21,467 bases of DNA from Lactifluus volemus. Its lineage: Eukaryota; Basidiomycota; Agaricomycetes; Russulales; Russulaceae. This document shows positions 8,676 through 17,617 of the stretch, in pieces. The notes under the pieces were generated by a model that searched no databases, was not told where the DNA came from, and saw nothing but the letters and a program-made list of their open reading frames with translations. The stretch is from NCBI GenBank assembly GCA_022376515.1, contig WTXI01000499.1, positions 1 through 21,467 of the forward strand, read 5' to 3'. Position numbers and translations under genes: made by a program. Positions within the stretch are counted from its first letter, which is position 1, and the number at the start of each line of letters is the position of its first letter.

Positions 8676-9280
8676 TGTTATGGACTGACACGTGTTCGCT
8701 GACTCATACTATACATTTTCGGACTACTGACTCATTTCTGCTGACTACCTGCTTATGCGAATGGACTGCCGATCGCTTTGTTCAGATCGCTTACTTATTT
8801 TTCTCTCACGATACAGCCTTACACAGCACCGTACAGCCTCAAGCCACAGCCACATGCACAGGATGACTCGCTGATTCCTGAAACATGTTTCAAACCCTGA
8901 AAGCTGTATGAAGGTCACAGCCCCTACGGCTGTGTACATAGCCCTATTCTTCTCTATATAAACCCTGTACCTTCTGCCCTAGAGACCTTAAGTCTCAGTT
9001 TTGTTTCGCAATCCAAGTCTTCTATCTATTAGAACCTTGCTTGCCTAGAAGCATCAGACCTGAGAGAACCCTCTTGACATCACGCTCTTCGACTTCTTGA
9101 CACTTTGGTCTTATCCCTAAGCCCAAAGCCCTTGACCTCTGAAACGCTCTTGACTTAGTCGTTTACTAAGTCTCGTCCTTATCGAACCTTTGATCTTGAC
9201 TTGCACGTCTTGCAAGTCTAGTTCTTGACTTCACGAACAATCGTACACTTCGTACAAAGGTCCCACTTGGAACCTTAACA
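8676..9280 (+). mobile_element. 605-bp solo LTR of another retrotransposon, nested in the Copia-2 LTR
   Basis: It begins TGTTATGG and ends CCTTAACA, so TGTTA and TAACA form perfect 5-bp inverted termini. It is flanked on both sides by ATCTT (8671-8675 and 9281-9285), and the empty site with a single ATCTT is seen in the other Copia-2 LTR. It has no primer-binding site or internal region, so it is most simply the product of recombination between two LTRs of an inserted element. Orientation is plus, judged from TATATAAA at 8955-8962. The second half is rich in CTTGACTT-like motifs. The style recalls basidiomycete Ty3/gypsy LTRs, but the superfamily cannot be proved from one LTR. Confidence 0.92.
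8955..8962 (+). promoter_or_regulatory. TATA box of the solo LTR
   Basis: TATATAAA lies about 280 bp into the 605-bp LTR, where the end of U3 is expected. It is followed by a pyrimidine-rich stretch. It could drive outward transcription to the right, into the NLR-A upstream flank. Confidence 0.5.
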
Positions 9281-9546
9281 ATCTTAGTGTGCACGAGGCG
9301 GGGCATTGCCATGTGCTCGGGTGAACTAACTATGCTAAGGTAAAAGGGAATTTGTCTGTGGAAAGTGAATGGTATCGTAATGGGCGGCTGTGGGCGCCCG
9401 CCCCCAACGAGGAGCAGGCGTTGTCCACGCCGGCGGGCCCTCAGGGAGCCGCGGGCGTTGGCAATCCCGTCTCAGGGTCCCAGCGCACGCTGCACGCCGT
9501 TCTCGGCTGTCAGCCCCTCTTCGTGCCCGATTCGATTTCCCCAACA

Positions 9547-9551
9547 CATAA
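9547..9551. repeat. Target-site duplication CATAA, right side of Copia-2
   Basis: Directly follows the CA end of the right LTR and pairs with 2038-2042. Confidence 0.92.
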
Positions 9552-9809
9552 AGGCAAAGATGACAATAGATCTGCCTGCTGCCTGAAATAGTCCCAAAGC
9601 TCGCTGCCAGTCAGTCCACGTGATGAGACCTAGCGCATGCCAGTGCCTGACTCGGAGGTCTTTCAGTTTGCCATCGTCATCGAACGCTATTTAGACAAAG
9701 TACTGGATCGTCATTGACAGGAAAAGGTGCAAGAACAGCTCCAGCGCCGGAGCTGCCAGTGTTCTTGCACCTTTCTCTATCACGCTTCTAAAACCTGTTG
9801 AATGATAAC
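9552..9809. other. Remainder of the NLR-A upstream flank; no gene seen
   Basis: The first 30 bases (AGGCAAAGATGACAATAGAT onward) continue the match to the DNA upstream of NLR-B (about 17678-17720) that is broken at 2042, so this is the displaced upstream region of NLR-A. Apart from the hairpin at 9723-9774 I see no coding potential or recognisable signal. Confidence 0.5.
9723..9774. repeat. Near-perfect hairpin with a nested inner hairpin
   Basis: AAAGGTGCAAGAAC (9723-9736) and its exact complement GTTCTTGCACCTTT (9761-9774) form a 14-bp stem. Inside it GCTCC...GGAGC forms a second stem around AGCGCC. It could be a small transposon remnant or a structured RNA segment. I found no matching copy in the X-B or X-C flanks. 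Confidence 0.6.
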
Positions 9810-10637
9810 CGCGCTTCGTTTGACAGGCACGGAGACACAGCGAAGAGAATTACGACGAATCTGCGCCACAATCGTTTCGCTTCCTGGTATGGAGACTGGA
9901 CATTGAATTAATGACAAGCGCCTCTGAATCCCTGACTTTACCGCCGATTGTCCATCACGATCCCTGCATCGTCTTCCCTCGCAGCCCACTGGGCTGTATG
10001 GATGCTGGACTGTCCTTCTCCATTATCCTGCTCCGTGGCATGCCTTGTGCATTTCCTGACCAAGCCTGTCTACTTTGAATACGTGGCATCCCTTCCGGCC
10101 CTTTGAATTCTTTAGAACCCCTCCGCAACCTACACCGATTACCCAGGATCCCAAGCGGAATCGGTTAGCGAGGTGTCTGGGCACCGCAGCTAGCGGGTCT
10201 CAGATGTCGGTGGGGATGGCGTGCTACCAGGGACCAGGGTGGTCATAGAAGAAGGGCTAGCAGTGCGCATGGGTGGATCTTTTAACATGTGAAGCACCGT
10301 CACTTCAGGCCTTCTGGGGTTAAGTTTGGCTGATCCAAGGAGGGTAAATGAGTCATTACCTTGCAAACATCAAGTCCAACCAGATATGGTTGCAAGCAGG
10401 GAGAGAAATGCGCGTTTCGTATCCAGATTTCCATCTGTCTTTTTGTGTTGACAATCTGTCCGTTATTTTTGTTCCCGAAGGAGACCAGGAATGGTCCCCA
10501 CAGACTACTCGTATTCTACTCGTATTTTCACACCATGTCTCCACCCCCACCTTCACCCCCACCATTAAGTAGACCCCTTGTTCTTCCCCGCATACATCCA
10601 ACTCCTGAATCAGTGGAACTGTTTTCATGCATCTAGA
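9810..10637 (+). pseudogene. X-A: first copy of an unrecognised, decayed duplicated sequence
   Basis: From about 9836 this stretch aligns with X-B (from about 11710) for roughly 550 bp. Shared blocks include the GCGCCACAATC and TGACAAG regions, TGCCTGACTT-like text, CTTCCCTCRCAGCCCACTGG, GGTCTCAGATG, and GTGTTGACAAT near the end. A proline-rich frame near 10533-10570 matches one in X-B near 12470-12510. There is no continuous reading frame. The plus strand is preferred because the most gene-like frame in the family (X-C) is on plus, but that is weak evidence. Function unknown. Confidence 0.45.
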
Positions 10638-10977
10638 GCAACGCGAATCGGATAATCTACCATTGGCGTAACCGCAGACAAGATGGCGGCAGGAGATGAA
10701 GTCCGTACGACCAACGAAGCTATTCAACGCACCCGAGAGTTGGGACGACCCGAGTTCCGCCAACGACTCAGCCAGAGCCAGCCAGCCAGCCAGAAGCAGT
10801 ACCTTTGAAGTCTCCGCCTCGGGTATACGGTACAAGCGTGGCCTTCGACTCGGAGTAGTGTGGATGGGACGGACGTGACACTATCACTCACTTCTGATGG
10901 GAATACTAAGCAAGTATCGATAACCCGTTGCCTCCCACTCTTCCCCAAGTACCCATAGATGCCGGAGGAAGAGGTGC
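10638..10977. other. Stretch with no recognisable gene
   Basis: Only a short CCAG/CAGC-type simple repeat (about 10770-10798) stands out. Frames here are short and lack family features. The right part may be upstream sequence of the acyl-CoA-binding protein pseudogene. Confidence 0.4.
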
Positions 10978-10985
10978 TATAAAAG
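10978..10985 (+). promoter_or_regulatory. TATA box upstream of the acyl-CoA-binding protein pseudogene
   Basis: TATAAAAG lies about 160 bp before the first recognisable ACBP codons (11142). The ATG at 11007 is too close to this box to be a convincing start, so the original start codon was probably further downstream and has been lost. Confidence 0.4.
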
Positions 10986-11006
10986 TCAAGTCGCCGGTGT
11001 CGGACC

Positions 11007-11573
11007 TTGACGGACCGTGAGCGACGTGACCGCTTGCACTTGCGCTTGGCCGCCGTGTCCCGCGTCGTCCTGTTCGCCATCGCCATCGACCCAAATACAA
11101 ATATCGTACGTGCATCAACTTCGAGCACCGTGACCCATGAGCAATTAAAGAAAGCTGTAGTGATTATAATGACCCTTCCACGGGAAGGTGCCATCCAGCC
11201 CACAAAGGAGGACCAAGTCTACGTGGGCACTCTTGTTTTCTTTCGTAGTCCTTTCATCTAACCTAATTATACTCTTATTACAAGCAGCGTAGGGGTTTCG
11301 ATGCGCAACTGTGGGCATCACGGTCCTCATTTACACCAAATTTGGAATTCTAGCCACCAAACGCGACGTCAACATCCCGTGACCTGGTATGCTTTACGGA
11401 TAAAGCCAAGTGGTGCGCGATCGCTTTCTTCCTTTTAAGCCATAATTGCTGATATGATGTAAACCATTTACACCCTATCACATTGCCCTTCACCGTACAG
11501 GAATGATCAACAGGGCACATCGAAGGAGGAGGCATTGACCAAATATGTAGAGGAGCTCATTGACGTGCGTTGA
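11007..11573 (+). pseudogene. Acyl-CoA-binding protein (ACBP) pseudogene
   Basis: Four collinear pieces read as the ACBP fold, which binds long-chain acyl-CoA esters in the cytosol. Helix 1-2 region QLKKAVVIIMTLPREG and PTKEDQVY lie at 11142-11222, followed by GTGGGC, a possible donor. ATKRDVNIP...PGML lies at 11354-11390, after an AG. F-T-D-KAKW lies at 11392-11412, followed by the donor GTGCGC. NDQQGTSKEEALTKYVEEL lies from 11502, after TACAG, and ends DVR with TGA at 11571-11573. Lesions are TGA (11380-11382) where the family has Arg or Ser before PGM, about 4 bp missing near 11391, no clear block for the YGLYKQ segment, and no convincing start codon. It sits between two copies of X and is absent from the corresponding interval near NLR-C. 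Confidence 0.75.
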
Positions 11574-11679
11574 TCATGTGCCTTCATAAAAGTCGTGATG
11601 CTGATCTACCAATATATTACGCTAGATTCTCGAAGCCGCGGGGACGAAAGAGGCAAAAGGTCACATAGTCGAGATCAAC

Positions 11680-12641
11680 GCTGCCTGATTTGTCGACGGC
11701 AGATGGGGCATACAGTGAAGAGCATGAAGAGTCCGCGCCACAATCTCTTCCCTTCCCCTTCCTCTCATCACGGCGACCGGAAATCGAGGCCATGACAAGT
11801 GTCGCTGAGTGCCTGACTTCACCGGTTCACCGCTTGCTGTCCATCGCGATCCCCTCCATTGTCTTCCCTCACAGCCCACTGGCATCCACGGACTCAGAAT
11901 TTCCCTGTTCCACTGCCCTGATCTGTGGCATACCTTGTACACTTCCTGACCAAGCCGTTCTACATTGATTACGTGGCGTCCCTTCCCGGTCTTTTAAACT
12001 CCCTAGAACACCCTTCGCAACCTACGTCAGTAGCCTACCCATCTCGAGCGGGATCAGCTATCGAGTTGTCCGAGCAGTGCGGCTAGCGAGTCTCAGATGG
12101 TGGTGGCAACGGCGGCGTACCTCCACGGTCGTCATAGAAGAAAGGCAGGCAGCACATGGCGGATTTCTTAGCAGGTGAAGCACTATCACCTCAGGGGTGA
12201 AGTTTGGCTTATCCAGGGAGGGTGTACGAGACTTGACCTTGCAAACACTGATATGTCCAGCGAAATTTGTGTGCGAAGGAAGAAGAGGGAGCTGTCTGCT
12301 GTGCGGAGGGTAGAAAATATTAAGTAGTTGGAGGAAGAAGTGAGATAGCTCAGAGAAGAGGTGGGCATTTTTGGTCTAATTCTCTATCCATGTTCTTTGT
12401 GTTGACAATATCTTTGTTACCCAAGATTTTGTGAGGAGCCGAGCAACAACTGCACGCCATCACTTCCGCAGCTGCCGCCGCCACTGCCATTATGCGGCAC
12501 CCTTGTCCTCCCCAAGAGCCAAAAACTCCAGTAATGGCGGAGGTGTCCTTTTCCGACGGTTTTGCACACTGCGTCACCGTGGCACGCCAGTGGACGCTCC
12601 GATTGTTCACCGCCTAGAGCGAAGCGCGTTGGACAGCCCAC
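11680..12641 (+). pseudogene. X-B: second copy of the unrecognised sequence
   Basis: Aligned with X-A on the left and with X-C on the right part. The strongest block shared with X-C is GAAGCACTATCACCTCAGGGG near 12175-12196 (the peptide EALSPQG in X-C), then a frame reading RRGSCLLCGG with a stop directly after it (12282-12314; X-C has GSCLLCGRN). X-B is one base shorter in the run of G after CA, so the frame is shifted against X-C. A second frame, proline-rich and then MAEVSFSDGFAHCVTVARQW, runs to TAG near 12617 and corresponds to a shorter frame in X-A. Multiple frame breaks make this a pseudogene of unknown function. Confidence 0.45.
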
Positions 12642-13010
12642 ATCGGCGCCCCCGCATATAGGCCAGCTGCCTCCCTGTACTATGAGTTCCGCTGGTACTT
12701 CATTTATTTCCCCGAGTGTTCAGCGGCCACCACTCGCGGTCGATGGCCCAGTTCAAGTTACAATTAGCAAGAAGCGAAATTGAGATGGTCGATACGCAGG
12801 CGAAGGAAGGCGTGCCGTCGTCAAGTATCAAGTGATGGGCCGACTTTCTCGACATGTTACAATACATTACATACCTCGTTATTAAGTGCAGTACGGTGCA
12901 TACATTAAGGAATAGCTTGGCCACGGGCTCTCTGCACGTGACTCTTAATCTTGACGGAGGTCCTGCCCCGGGTCGGGTTGGCAACTACTGTTAGCGCCAG
13001 CGCATTGCTA
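12642..13010. other. Stretch with no recognisable gene
   Basis: I see no frame with family features and no repeat pairing to another part of the window, apart from weak similarity of its right end to the start of the Y copy near 19260. Confidence 0.4.
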
Positions 13011-13720
13011 AATCTGCCCGCAACCCGCAAACACTTCTCCTGCAGCCCTTCACATGACCGATCATCTGTATTTCTCTCTCTTCGTCTGCGATCAGCCCGT
13101 CAAGCAATGATCTTAGAGTCGCCAACTCTCTGCAAATTGGCGTTCAACATCCTGTCATCAAAGCGGAACTGCAGCCATATTCGGTATATCCAATTCAGCT
13201 CGCGCCTCTTGCCGCCTCCTGGAGAAGAGACTTACTGATGGCTCCGTCGCTCGAATCCTTGAAACGCAAACGTATTCTCATTCATTTGTAACTCTGGGCC
13301 AGTCCACTGGTGTAATTTGACTCGGATCTCTCCGTTTTGGTGGTGGGTTGCTTGTGAACGTTCTGAACTTTAAATCTGATTTATTCCCTAGATGTGTTGA
13401 TCTACTTATTTCGAAGCTCGCCCGCAGTGCTCGTTCTGTTGTGTGAACATGCCAGTGAGACCCTCACGTCCTTCACTACCTGCTCGGAGGAACTGTGCTC
13501 CCATCCAAGGGAGACGGCTCTACCTGGAGGAAAAGTATGACAGTAGACGCTAGATTTGTTGAAACAGCAGTGAGCCTTTCCCTCTTCCTTCTCTTTCGTA
13601 GCACCTTTTACGATATCTCATTCTGGATGAGCTGTGCGTAGCTCCCAGTGAGGTGGCACATATATTCGACCACCTACTCGAGGAGTTTATGATCATTCAA
13701 GTGATCCTATTTGACGGATG
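13011..13720 (+). pseudogene. Y-B: decayed copy of an unknown multi-exon gene
   Basis: Three plus-strand blocks match Y-C in the same reading frame. Block 1 (13135-13269) reads QIGVQHPVIKAE; Y-C reads QIGVQHPVVEA. It is followed by a likely intron ending TTTATTCCCTAG at 13392. Block 2 (about 13404-13537) reads LLCEHASETLTSFTTCSEEL then SHPRETALP; Y-C reads YQHAGEPVVFLTTRSKELRS. Block 3 (13602-13721) reads HLLRYLILDEL...APSEVAHIFDHLLEEF to a TGA. Shared frame and splice-like borders suggest a real ancestral gene, but each copy has breaks. I do not recognise the protein. Confidence 0.45.
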
Positions 13721-14116
13721 ACCAGCGTTACCAGGTGAGATCCTTCGAGTGGACTTCGTGGAATGGACGTATATGTCGTTATTATTGATAAATGGGACGT
13801 GCCCGACACTTATATGGAATAGTTTCCTGGGTTTTACGTCTATAGAAGTAGCTGAACAGTAGCTGAATGAGCCATGTTGTGTCCTTCGCTGGTACCGCAG
13901 CGATTCCTGTTAGTGTGAATCTCTGGAAATTTCTGAGCCTAGATGTTTCCGTCACGTTGGCTTTGCGGGTTATGGCCACATGGATAGCAGTTTTGTAAAG
14001 TAATGCGGCAGTGTAGCATGTAGCGATACAACTTGAAAAAATGACGAGTACTCAAGAGGCCTATCTTTAGACATAAGCAGTACTAGTAGTAGACTTGTGA
14101 GCGTTATAGTACACGC
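13721..14116 (-). other. 3' flank of NLR-B, conserved with the NLR-C flank
   Basis: The stretch aligns with 20680-21025 downstream of NLR-C: shared TGGAATGG...GATGGGACGTG(C/T)CCGACACTTA, GTATCGCAG/GTACCGCAG CGATTC, TCTTGGAAATT-like text and ACTAGTAGTA. It belongs to the duplicated unit and probably includes the 3' untranslated region. No separate gene is seen. Confidence 0.55.
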
Positions 14117-17100
14117 TCACTTTGTAATGTGCTCTGACAGCAGCTTGATCATCTCCTTATCATCTTCATCTGCAACCTCGAATGCTGTCCTACCGTCCTC
14201 ATCCACCGCCCGAATATTTGCCCCGTGCTCGAGTAACAAACTTGCGACAGCGACTTTTCCCTCCTGTATTACCCAGTACAGACTCCCATCCCTGCATGAA
14301 GCCACATGTAATGGGGTAGAACCATCGTCCTTCCGTGCGTTCACATCGGCGCCGGAGTCAAGCAATAACCGAACCACATCGAGGTGACCACGTTCCGATG
14401 CGTAGTGTAATGGGGTCTTGCCGGCGAAACACTTAGCATTGATGTCCACATTGTGCTGCACAAGTATCTGAACTGTCTCTAGATTTCCCCTCAAAGCTGC
14501 ATAATGCAGTGGGATCAAACCAAATTTGGGATCTCGGGCATTCCGCTCCGCGCCACATTCGATTAGCCACTGCACTATTTCGGGCTCGCCGCCCCTTGAT
14601 AGCATTTGCAGTAGAGTTGTTTCATTCTTGCCTGGAACATCGACATTTGCACCGTGTTGGTAGAGTAACTTTGCAACATGAAGGTGCTTCCCTGCCAATG
14701 CAGCCCCCATGGGTGCCACATAATATCCGCCACGGACATTCACATCTTGGTGATGCTTAACAATGAGGTGCTCCACCAAGCCATAAAGTCCACAGAGAGC
14801 GGCGTAATACAGGCAGGATCGGTTTTTTGGTCTCCGAGCGAAAAAGTAAAGAAGGGATTCGTAATTGGGAGAAGTGTCCATGTCGTGGTATTGCAGCCAC
14901 GTCGAAAAATGGAGTTTGTTTGGGTCAAAGAGACATTCCATCCCTTCCGAAACACGCGACGACACATTCTTGTACTGAACATGATTGACCCAGTATCGAG
15001 CGGCGTACATAGCCAATGGAAAGCGGTCATCGACGATATCTTCGCCCTCGCGGCTAAAATCGCTATAGCCGATGCTATAATCGCCATCGCTGCTACCTTC
15101 TCCCTCGGTGTTACCTTCGTAGAGATCCTCGCGCACTGGCAAACGCAGCAAGACACCTAAGCAAGATTGTGCGAGGATCGTGTGCGCGGACTCCAGGGAA
15201 ATATGATAGCGGGAGACATCCGCACTTGAGTCAGCAAGACGAGGCGAGGTCAGGAACTCTTTCACCGAGAAATGCGAGAATTGAACGACTCGCGATTTGC
15301 CTGTGTCGACAATGGCGATCAAACTGGAACATGCCGCCTGAAGAGCTTCTTCTTGATCCTCCCACCGCCAGTCTGGGTTCAATTGTGGAATCCCATCACC
15401 ACTGTCGAAGTTCACCGCGAGAACTTCTGCGAGCTCCTCGACACGAAGTGGTCGGACAGCCACCACGAGGCATTGGAGAAGACGATAAACGTCCCCACGG
15501 TTCGCGCTCTTGACTCCCTTCAGGACACGTAGATACGTCTCGTCTAGAGATTCGGGCAATTCGCTGAGGACACGCTCAACATTGCGTGCAAGACATTCCC
15601 TCAGCGTTTCCAGCTGACATACAACCCATCGAAACCTGAGAGTCTGTGTGAGAACACAGAATAAACAAAGACCGACACTCGTACATTCCGTCAGCCTTTT
15701 CAGAGAGTGCCTTGATGACCAAGTCTTTAATTTCTTGTCTCCACTTCTTCATCACCAGCTCATTGTCCGAATAAATCACCGAGTGAACATATTCGGCAAT
15801 ATCTTGCTTCTGGCCATCTTCGTCATGTAGAGAGATCTTGAGACGTGCCAATTGTTGAAAGGTGTTTCGTATATCGAACTCTGGGCGACTTGTTACACAT
15901 ATATGCAAGTTCGGAAGGTGCAGTTCCACTAGTTCCTTCAGAAATTCCAAGACCTTTTGACGCGAGCGAGGTGCCCCAATTGACTTGGAAGTATTAGGGC
16001 ATTCGTCAAGAGCGTCGATAATAAGATAGATTGGCGCTTGTCCCAGTACCCGAAACATGCTTTTTAGGCAATGTGAAAGTGCACTTTCACTGGGCTGTTG
16101 TTTACCCTTATCGTGCGTGGAGTACAAGTCGAAGAGGGCCTTGAAACAAAGATCGGATTGACCACAGAGCTGAACGAGGAGAGAAGTTTGCAAGGCGCGA
16201 ATATCTTGCTTCGCAGCATCTTTAAAGTCGAAGAAAAAATACACCATGTGAGACGGCCTGGTGTCGAGGGACTGTTTGAAATCCTCGACGATCGCAGAGC
16301 TGGTCGAAAATATGACTTGTTTGAAAGACAGGCAGTCAGATAGCGACCACCTAAGGATGGTTTTTCCGGATCCGGCTATCGAGTTGGGAGGAAGGATGAG
16401 CAATAGCAGCGTCACTGAACAAAGAATAAATATACCTTTTCCATGTACCCAGAATAAGGACCCAGAACCAGACGTTTTCCAATCTTGATATGTATGGCCT
16501 CGAGTGAACCATGTAGCAGTGCCATTGTGGTAAGCATCGCGTGCCGTGTTATAATTGATGGATGGATCTGGAGGAGAGAGCCACGTTTGGAGGTTCGCTT
16601 GTAAATGGTCTCCTGTGTGGAAATTTGAGGCTCTAAACGATGATATTGAATTAGAAGTTCACGAACGGTTCAGATCACCGACACGGCTTTCAATCTGTTG
16701 CGTCACTATAAAATATGACAATTAGCCATGAGAGTAGATGGAATACACTTGCATGTTGCGCACCATCAACGACCTGTTCCATTTTACCGTCCATGCTGTC
16801 CGCAGCTTCCAGGACTTGTACAGTGGCCGTCAGAGCCTCATCGTTTGACAGTTTTTCCAACCGAGTCAGTGCATCTTCAATATCCTTTTTCCAGTCAGCT
16901 TCTTCAAATATCTCTCTGAGAATGGTCAGTCAAGTGACAGTTCTGCCTAGGGACCGACTTACTCCCCCATCCTTGTCTGATCTCCTTCGTCGCAATAGCC
17001 AGGATTCCAAGAATCTCTGCCATTATCTTTGCAATTAAGTCCTTCATCGCTTCGGTCACTCGCACTTTAATGTAGATCTCGAGACGTTGGAAAAAGGTTT

Positions 17101-17617
17101 CAATTCGATCGAAAAGATCAACGAGGGTGTCTTGGCTTGCGCCGACATCCTTGGCCGCCTACGGAGTTTATGATCAGATTTTGACTTGATCGATCAAGGA
17201 AACCACACACCATGAGTAAGACACCTATTCCAGCGAAGATGACCTTTGCCGGTGAGAATACCTCGAGTCGGACAGTTAGAGGGCCTATCCTTGGCGAGAT
17301 AAGATCCGAAGACTCACCATGCCAACACCCTGGCCAAGGGCGCCAGAAAGTGCGCATAGAACAGTAACAGTGGTGTTGAGCCATTGTTTAGAGCTTCCAC
17401 CATCGTTTCGAGATTGAACGAATTGTCGAATATTGTATTGTCTGTTAAATAAGTCGAGGATGGCGCTAGGGGAGTCGCAATCTTCCAGTTGTACTATGAG
17501 CTGGTTAGCAAGAAGGTCTTTCTTCGTTTTCCGTTTGTACTTGATCAAGGCGGCATCGAAGATGGATTGGAAATTGGAAGAGGAAGCTGAGTGTGTCGAA
17601 ATGGTAGTGCGAGACAT
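14117..17617 (-). CDS. NLR-B: Goodbye-NACHT-ankyrin STAND protein, nine exons, about 1,023 aa
   Basis: My model joins 17617-17318, 17261-17211, 17158-16963, 16913-16764, 16705-16667, 16612-16436, 16375-16351, 16299-15685 and 15635-14117 (stop TGA 14119-14117). Introns are 47-60 bp with GT...AG ends, and phases agree throughout. Residues about 10-185 are the fungal STAND N-terminal Goodbye domain (FDAALIKYKRKTKKD, then VFSPAKVIFAGIGVLLM, then ASQDTLVDLFDRIE). NACHT follows: Walker A GKAGSGKT at 303-310, Walker B LIIDALDE at 405-412, then LHICVTSRPE and SLHDEDGQKQDIAEYV. A helical linker (VRPLRVEELAEVL) leads to seven ankyrin repeats at about 790-1023 (consensus TPLHYASERGHLDVVRLLL). As a STAND NTPase it would act as a nucleotide switch with ankyrins as sensor; the ligand is unknown. 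Exon 4 needs the second of two tandem acceptors (CAG|AG) to keep frame; otherwise it is frameshifted near 16887. Confidence 0.85.

Larger units (their letters stand above)
2043..9546 (-). mobile_element. Copia-2: complete Ty1/copia retrotransposon carrying two nested insertions
   Basis: The element has LTRs at both ends, a CATAA duplication on each side, a half-tRNA primer-binding site, a polypurine tract, and a gag-pol frame in the copia order Gag-protease-integrase-RT-RNase H. Without the two insertions it would be about 5.3 kb. Insertions are a 1,592-bp inverted-repeat element at 3591-5182 and a 605-bp solo LTR at 8676-9280. Removing the first with its TA duplication, 1,594 bp, gives a single frame of 1,460 codons from ATG 8397 to the stop at 2424, broken only by TGA codons 62 and 828. 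The LTRs differ at one base in 456 by eye, so the insertion is recent. The element lies in the upstream flank of NLR-A. Confidence 0.95.
8481..9546 (-). repeat. Copia-2 5' LTR, interrupted by a solo LTR
   Basis: Total span 1,066 bp: 456 bp of LTR plus 605 bp of nested solo LTR and a 5-bp duplication. The left piece, 8481-8675, appears identical to 2043-2237. The right piece, 9281-9546, continues the match to the CA end, with the single A/G difference at 9499. U3/R/U5 limits cannot be set. The insertion falls in the likely promoter-bearing LTR, so it would affect transcription of the element. Confidence 0.93.

Noticed and set aside
14678..15160. Long antisense frame (160 aa) over the NLR-B ankyrin exon
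   Set aside because: The minus-strand frame has clear NLR and ankyrin motifs. The plus frame has none and is a codon-composition shadow.
16376..16415. ATG at 16415 as the start of a separate NACHT protein
   Set aside because: The first 13 codons (MTLLLLILPPNSI) lie in the intron 16435-16376. Splicing joins GK to AGSGKT and completes the Walker A motif.
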